A stretch of DNA of 10,251 bases from an uncultured Rhodospirillaceae bacterium (lineage in GTDB: Bacteria > Pseudomonadota > Alphaproteobacteria > Rhodospirillales > Casp-alpha2). The translations under genes and the position numbers were made by a program. This document shows positions 6,397 through 10,251 of this stretch, piece after piece (position 1 is the stretch's first letter; the number at the start of each line of letters is the position of its first letter). The stretch is taken from NCBI GenBank assembly GCA_913048145.1, contig CAJWVP010000075.1:1-10251 (forward strand), in the 5' to 3' direction. Below the pieces are notes generated by a model. That model saw only the letters and a program-made list of their open reading frames with translations, searched no databases and was not told where the DNA came from.

Positions 6397-6954
6397 CTAG
6401 GCGGGGGTAAGCCGAGCATTTGAGTCCGCGAACAGTTGGATGTTGCCTTCCATATCATACGGCTGTTCGGTCAGAGTTTCCGCATCCCATTCGCTGCGGC
6501 CCGGGCCGAAGAAGTCGCCCCCGTAGACGTGCAGCGCTCCGGTCAGGCGTGGGATCGGGTTGGTGACGGAATGGACGATGTCCTTGCCCAAGGGGGCCAC
6601 GTCGCCGGCGCCAATGGCTTCCGCGCCAGCGGCTTCGATCCTATTTTGCGAATCGTCCTTGATCTTGCGCCAGAAAATATTGTCCTCGCGGCCGGTGTAG
6701 ATGCCGATCACAGCCCACATCTTATGGTCGTGGGGTTTCAGGGTCATCATCGGGCCCCAAACAAGGTTGAGGATTGTCAAATTATCGGAAACGAACAGCT
6801 TGTTGACGCCGGCTTCGGACGGTTCGCCCAGCCCCTTGAGGACGTCGTCTGGGTTTGAGATGGCGCGCCCGACCAGTTCCTTCACCGCCATGTGGCTGTC
6901 AGTCTCTTTCACGGCCTCTTCGCATTCCGCGATGAATTGATCAAGGTCGAACAT
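6397..6954 (-). CDS. Cysteine-dioxygenase-like cupin metalloenzyme
   Basis: This 185-residue protein is a cupin of the thiol-dioxygenase type (the group annotated as predicted double-stranded beta-helix metal-dependent enzymes). Metal-site residues are visible: His75 and His77 in LKPHDHKMWAVIGIYTGRED, and His128 in IVHSVTNP. LHVYGGDFFG (141-150), with His142 and Tyr144, matches the downstream LHxY region of cysteine and 3-mercaptopropionate dioxygenases. Family enzymes use non-haem Fe(II) and O2 to oxidise a thiol to a sulfinate in the cytoplasm. The true substrate is not known and the family also holds uncharacterised members. The ATG at 6954 is supported by GGAG (minus strand, 6964-6967) 9 nt upstream. 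A thiol dioxygenase relative near a TauA-like importer suggests, but does not show, an organosulfur theme. Confidence 0.78.
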   Translation of the reverse strand: MFDLDQFIAECEEAVKETDSHMAVKELVGRAISNPDDVLKGLGEPSEAGVNKLFVSDNLTILNLVWGPMMTLKPHDHKMWAVIGIYTGREDNIFWRKIKDDSQNRIEAAGAEAIGAGDVAPLGKDIVHSVTNPIPRLTGALHVYGGDFFGPGRSEWDAETLTEQPYDMEGNIQLFADSNARLTPA

Positions 6955-7081
6955 TAAACTGGGCTCCGCACTAAGGGTTTTAGAGCAAGAAAGTAGAGAA
7001 AGAGCCAGGTATTTCCAAGGTTTGGTGCTCGCGCTGGGCTAGGAATGAAACAACAAAACCCTGACTTATCGAGGAAAGTCT

Positions 7082-7537
7082 ATGCCTACTCCGGCCGTGG
7101 ATGTTCACGATGTTCTTTAGAGCTAAGATCCGGAAGGCGATGCTTTGCCGTTGAAGTTTGACTCGCCCCATAGCGGCCATGTGTACCCCGACGATTTCGC
7201 GTACGTCTGCCCCCGCGATAAGATCCAGTGGGGCGAGGACGCCTTCGCAGATAAGTTATTCAATCGTACCCCGGGGCACGACGCGTGGTTCCTAGCCTGC
7301 CAGTTTCCCCGTACCTACATCGACCCGAACCGCGCCCTGGTCGATCTGGACGCCGCCATGATCGACGGCGGTTGGCCGGGTCCCGTTGAGGTGATGGAAA
7401 AGACGCTCCGGGGCATCGGCCTGATCTGGAAGCGAGCTGACGATGAACACGAATTCTATGACCGGTTGTTGAGCCAGGCCGAGGTCGGAAACCGGATTGT
7501 CGGTAAGCTTGCCGACTACGTAAGCGCCCAGATCTAG
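7082..7537 (+). pseudogene. N-formylglutamate amidohydrolase family pseudogene (two early stops, C-terminus missing)
   Basis: An ATG at 7082, with GAGGAAA 5 nt upstream (7071-7077), begins MPTPAVDVHDVL and then hits TAG (7118-7120) and TAA (7124-7126). The same frame continues as DPEGDALPLKFDSPHSGHVYP and keeps family hallmarks: DSPHSG, WGEDAFADKLF, FPRTYIDPNRALVDLDAAM and FYDRLLSQAEVGNRI. It stops after GKLADYVSAQI at TAG 7535-7537, about halfway through the usual 250-290 residues, and the later D-C-H-S-M metal motif is absent. Intact relatives release glutamate from N-formylglutamate (or act on similar N-substituted amino acids) with a metal ion. A shortened product could start at TTG 7145, which has GGAAGG 7 nt upstream, giving 130 residues, but would lack half of the active site. 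The downstream gene starts 18 nt later, so a deletion is likely. Confidence 0.8.
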
Positions 7538-7555
7538 CATTTGTCGGGAAATTTG

Positions 7556-8413
7556 ATGACGTCGGCCATTACCCTCGCACTTTTCAGCCTCGTTGCCGCC
7601 GGATGTTTGGACGTTTCATTTAAGCGATACTCCAGAAAAGTCAGATCGCGCGGCGTTTACCTTGCCATGTGCGGCGTGGCCTGGACGGGCCTGCAAAGCA
7701 CCTATTTCGTGTCCCAGAACATCGCCCTGGTCTTTGACGCGGTGACCCTCAGCTACGGTGCGGTTGCGGGCATTATCCTAGCCTTGGCTAATCTTGTGCT
7801 GATTGAGAGTTTGACCCATCTAAATGTCAGCCTCGGGTCCACTATTTATAGACTGAACACAGTCGCCGTAGTGGTTCTATCGTTGGTCATTTTGGCGGAA
7901 CCCATGAGTGCGTGGAAGGCCTTCGGCGTGATAACGGCGGTCGCCGCCGTCTGGATGCTCTATGACCGCAAGGCCAATCAGATTTTGCAGGGCGGATTGG
8001 CGCTCTTTATCTGGATGGCGGTAATGGCATCGACCCTGCGCGCCATCTTCGCCATCGTCGCAAAGCTCGGCTTGGTTGCTGGTGCCCATACAGATACAAC
8101 GCTACTCATTTACGCCATGTCATGGATACCCGCTGGTCTCATTTATGCAATCTGGCGTGAGGACAACGTCCGGTTGACAGCGCCGAAGATTGCCTATGGC
8201 GCGATCTCAGGAATATTGTTGTGCATGACGGCCAATTTTCTCATCTCCGCGATTGCCAGGGGTGACGTAAGCACAGTGGTGCCCATCGCTAATCTCAGCT
8301 TCGTCGTTGCTCTGACCCTGTCCGCCGCCATGGGAATGGAATTGTTCACGCGCCGGAAAGCGGAAGCCATGGTGCTCGCGGGCGTTGCCATCTATCTTCT
8401 CGCCCAAGGCTAG
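7556..8413 (+). CDS. EamA/DMT-family inner-membrane transporter
   Basis: This 285-residue protein is almost wholly hydrophobic, with about ten membrane helices arranged as two similar halves, as in drug/metabolite (EamA) transporters. The first half ends with a strongly hydrophobic helix after STIYRLNTVAVVVLSLVILAEPMSAWKA, where the E-P pair preceding the fifth helix is a family hallmark. The second half repeats this as DVSTVVPIANLSFVVALTLSAAMGMELFTRRKA. Basic residues cluster in KRYSRKVRSR (23-32), DRKAN and TRRK, marking cytoplasmic loops. The substrate cannot be predicted; family members export amino acids, sugars or metabolites. ATG 7556 is chosen because CGGGAA (7545-7550) lies 5 nt upstream; a TTG at 7541 would add 5 residues. 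It follows the pseudogene by 18 nt and may once have been co-transcribed with it. Confidence 0.85.
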   Translation: MTSAITLALFSLVAAGCLDVSFKRYSRKVRSRGVYLAMCGVAWTGLQSTYFVSQNIALVFDAVTLSYGAVAGIILALANLVLIESLTHLNVSLGSTIYRLNTVAVVVLSLVILAEPMSAWKAFGVITAVAAVWMLYDRKANQILQGGLALFIWMAVMASTLRAIFAIVAKLGLVAGAHTDTTLLIYAMSWIPAGLIYAIWREDNVRLTAPKIAYGAISGILLCMTANFLISAIARGDVSTVVPIANLSFVVALTLSAAMGMELFTRRKAEAMVLAGVAIYLLAQG

Positions 8414-8466
8414 GCCAAAACGTATTATGTTAATTGAAATTCAGAGGCGTTGATTAAACCACTCTC

Positions 8467-8496
8467 TTGATGACGGAATGGAAAAGAGATTAGATA
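8467..8496 (+). promoter_or_regulatory. Candidate promoter of the CmcJ-like gene
   Basis: TTGATG (8467-8472) and TAGATA (8491-8496) are separated by 18 nt, with a predicted start near 8503. The match to sigma-70 consensus is partial, especially at -10. It lies in the 117-nt gap before the oxygenase gene, where a promoter is expected. Confidence 0.3.
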
Positions 8497-8517
8497 CACT
8501 GGCGGTTCGCATTTGCC

Positions 8518-8523
8518 GAGGAG
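8518..8523 (+). promoter_or_regulatory. Ribosome binding site GAGGAG deciding the CmcJ-like start
   Basis: GAGGAG lies 7 nt before ATG 8531. It is inside the alternative frame opening at TTG 8513, so the shorter start is preferred. Confidence 0.65.
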
Positions 8524-8530
8524 ATTTGTA

Positions 8531-9376
8531 ATGGCCCCCGATGCTTCTGCGCTGCACCACGAGGCGCTCACCCACGTCACGACGACTTTGCATTTCTTCG
8601 TTCCCGACGACGAGAAGCCAAAGGTGCTTATGGCCGACGACTACACCCAAGAAAACCGGCGCACCGGTATTTTCCGTGATGAGCCGGTAACCATCCATAA
8701 CGGTCGCCTTGCCGATCCGGCTCCGGCCCTGGAGCGGGAGGGCTTTGAACTGGTCGAGCACATTTCCAGCGTCAGCAATTTTTATGACAAGGATCAGATT
8801 GCGGTCGTCCATTACCCGGAAATTATCCGCTTTCTTAAAGAAAACGCCGGCGCTACGGACGTCCATATCTTTGACCACACGCTGCGTGTTCAGGATGCGG
8901 ATAAGCGCAACGCCAACGACACCCGCGGCCCTGTGCCTATCGTGCACAACGACTATACGGAGAAGTCGGGCCCGCAGCGTATCACTGATCTTTTGGCTGC
9001 GGACCGGGCGGAGAAATTCCTCTCAGGCCGTTTCGCCCTGGTCAATGTCTGGCGGTCCATCGGCCCTGACGTGCAGCGCCTGCCATTGGCCGTGGCCGAT
9101 GCGCGTACCATGGCCGCAGATGATTTTGTTGCCACGGACATGGTGTATTCAGACCGGTTGGGAGAGATTTATCAGATCGCTGGAAATACCAACCAGCGCT
9201 GGAGTTATTTCCCGAACATGAACCGTGACGAGGTGTTGCTGCTGAAGTGCTTCGACAGCGCACACGACGGCCGTGCCCGCTACACGGCTCACGGCGCCTT
9301 CGAAGACCCGAGCGTGCCCGTCGACACGCCGCCGCGCGAGAGCCTTGAAATCCGGACGCTCTTGAGCTTCGCTTAG
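8531..9376 (+). CDS. CmcJ/NvfI-family putative Fe(II)/2-oxoglutarate oxygenase
   Basis: This 281-residue protein matches the CmcJ/NvfI/AsaB-like family by motif order. HIFDHTLR (112-119) precedes the metal motif VHNDYT (His139, Asp141). FALVNVWRSIGPDVQRLPLAVADART (168-193) is the highly conserved centre. RWSYFPNMNRDEVLLLKCFDS (223-243) precedes the second metal His254 in TAHGAFEDP, and PRESLEIRTLLSF (268-280) supplies a candidate 2-oxoglutarate-binding Arg275. Named members act in cephamycin biosynthesis and fungal metabolite pathways; bacterial members of other contexts are mostly uncharacterised. The likely chemistry is oxygen-dependent hydroxylation or desaturation of an unknown small molecule. 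The start is set by the GAGGAG site. Its TAG stop overlaps, tail to tail, the stop of the minus-strand SGNH pseudogene by two bases. No biosynthetic partners are adjacent. Confidence 0.8.
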   Translation: MAPDASALHHEALTHVTTTLHFFVPDDEKPKVLMADDYTQENRRTGIFRDEPVTIHNGRLADPAPALEREGFELVEHISSVSNFYDKDQIAVVHYPEIIRFLKENAGATDVHIFDHTLRVQDADKRNANDTRGPVPIVHNDYTEKSGPQRITDLLAADRAEKFLSGRFALVNVWRSIGPDVQRLPLAVADARTMAADDFVATDMVYSDRLGEIYQIAGNTNQRWSYFPNMNRDEVLLLKCFDSAHDGRARYTAHGAFEDPSVPVDTPPRESLEIRTLLSFA

Positions 9377-10030
9377 ATCATCGTTCGGGGCGTCAGTCGA
9401 ACCGGGGCTGCCAGGCGCCCCCATTTGAAGATATGTTCCCCGACACTGTCGTAACCAGCCTCGATCGGGTGCACGCCATCGTTTTTCTCATACTTACCTG
9501 GCCAGGCAGGATCATTAATGAGATGGCGGTAGAGGTCGAAGTAGGGGATGTCCAGACGGGCGGCTACCTCGGCATAGGCTCCGCTTAACTCGTCGATGCG
9601 GTTGGATGGGAAGTGGTATACGACGGACGGCGCGGAAGAGTTGGCGCGAATCATCTACTGGTGGAGGGCCGATCCAAAGCGTTGGTTTCCATGCGGCCGC
9701 CGACACCAGCATGCCGCGGGCCACAGTTATGGACCGTTCCAGCGGTTCACGCGGGCCGAACCCCTCCAGATCTGCACAGTCATTGGCGCCGAATGATAAC
9801 ACCAGGGCACCGGGCGACGTTTCAGGCAACCGAACCTGGCATTCATGGCGCCAACGCGCGGCGATCTTTTCGGATGTGTCGGCCCGGATGCCGAGGTTAT
9901 ATAGGCTGATGTCATGACCCGCTTCGCGCTCCCGTCGGCACAGACGGCCGGGTCATCCCAGGTAGTTGTCGTCGTTGGTGCCCAACAGCAAGCTGTCGCC
10001 AACAAAACACATGCGCAGTTCTTTACTCAC
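9373..10030 (-). pseudogene. SGNH/GDSL hydrolase pseudogene (nonsense codon and frameshift)
   Basis: The minus strand from GTG 10030 reads VSKELRMCFVGDSLLLG, with the block I Ser in GDS (9992-10000), and meets TGA at 9955-9953, where family members have Trp in LGWxGR. The same frame then continues PGRLC, DISLYNLGIR (block II), LSFGANDCADL (block III, 9779-9790) and WIGPPPVDD. The block V motif NDGVHP (9466-9480), with the catalytic His, lies in a frame shifted by one base. The shift is between the PPPVDD codons and NRIDEL (about 9598-9650), which also seems to contain extra sequence. All catalytic motifs survive but in broken frames, so no whole enzyme can be made. TGA is used as a normal stop by at least three other genes here, so recoding is unlikely. 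Intact relatives are small esterases or acyl hydrolases of about 200-220 residues. The gene overlaps the upstream nucleotidyltransferase stop. Confidence 0.83.
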
Positions 10031-10251
10031 CGGTGATCTCCCTCTGTCTCCCTGGCGACCCGTATCAGACGGTCGAGGCATTCCTGGCGGCTGGCTTCAT
10101 AACCGGTGTTTTCCCACCAGGCTTCGACGCGGCCCAAGATGGTCCCGACCATGGGACCTGGCCGCAATCCCAACGTCAGCACGTCGGTACCGGAAATCGG
10201 GAAGTCTGGGGGTATCCACGCCGCGCATCTCTCCAACAGGCGAATGTAGGC
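10027..10251 (-). CDS. CCA tRNA nucleotidyltransferase, C-terminal fragment (5' end outside window)
   Basis: The last 74 residues of a protein entering from the right edge read AYIRLLERCAAWIPPDFPISG, then TDVLTLGLRPGPMVGTILGRVEAWWENTGY and a helix ending LDRLIRVARETEGDHR. The pattern FPxxGxDVLxLGLxPGPxVGxxLxxVExWW is the C-terminal region of class II CCA-adding enzymes / poly(A) polymerase-like proteins, which build or repair the CCA end of tRNA. The catalytic head is outside the window, so this is recognised only by the tail. Its TGA stop overlaps the GTG of the SGNH pseudogene (GTGA), pointing to a former two-gene unit. Confidence 0.72.
   Translation of the reverse strand, partial: AYIRLLERCAAWIPPDFPISGTDVLTLGLRPGPMVGTILGRVEAWWENTGYEASRQECLDRLIRVARETEGDHR

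Noticed and set aside
9606..9917. Overlapping plus-strand frames of 66-103 codons
   Set aside because: Arginine/proline-rich shadows opposite the SGNH pseudogene, whose motifs are readable on the minus strand.
9953..9955. TGA in the SGNH gene read as recoded Trp or selenocysteine
   Set aside because: TGA ends the ATPase, Nif11-like and nucleotidyltransferase genes normally, relatives have Trp here rather than Cys/Sec, and a frameshift also breaks the gene.

Overview
The window looks like a chromosomal segment of an alphaproteobacterium, possibly a Rhodospirillales- or roseobacter-like marine or soil heterotroph. This rests on the moderately high GC content, on the protein families present (PrpE-type acyl-CoA synthetase, TauABC-like importer, COG5553-type cupin, CCA-adding enzyme C-terminus) and on their sequence flavour. 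No rRNA, tRNA, CRISPR array, intact insertion sequence or phage gene was seen, so this is ordinary accessory/catabolic chromosome rather than an obvious island.

Left part (1-4209, all +): the 3' end of a propionyl-CoA synthetase gene and its likely terminator, then a three-gene ABC importer of the taurine/nitrate/sulfonate class: periplasmic binding protein, ATPase and permease. A stem-loop separates the first two, and the last two overlap by 8 nt. The permease is unusual: a domain of about 270 residues sits in the periplasmic loop between its first and second core membrane helices, and there is an extra N-terminal helix. A spacer of about 370 bp rich in inverted repeats (4210-4579) follows.

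Middle (4580-6954): an atypical short-chain dehydrogenase whose catalytic Tyr is replaced by Phe; a 79-residue Nif11-like small protein with a near-consensus promoter placed so that its mRNA would be leaderless; an alpha/beta hydrolase whose start codon overlaps the small protein's stop (TGATG); and, convergent on the minus strand, a cysteine-dioxygenase-like cupin. A thiol dioxygenase relative near a TauA-like importer hints at organosulfur metabolism, but this is only a contextual inference.

Right part (7082-10251): an N-formylglutamate amidohydrolase pseudogene (two early in-frame stops and a missing C-terminal half), an EamA/DMT-family membrane transporter, a CmcJ/NvfI-like putative Fe(II)/2-oxoglutarate oxygenase, then on the minus strand an SGNH/GDSL hydrolase pseudogene (nonsense codon plus frameshift) preceded by the 3' end of a CCA tRNA nucleotidyltransferase gene. 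Two decayed genes within 3 kb suggest relaxed selection on this stretch.
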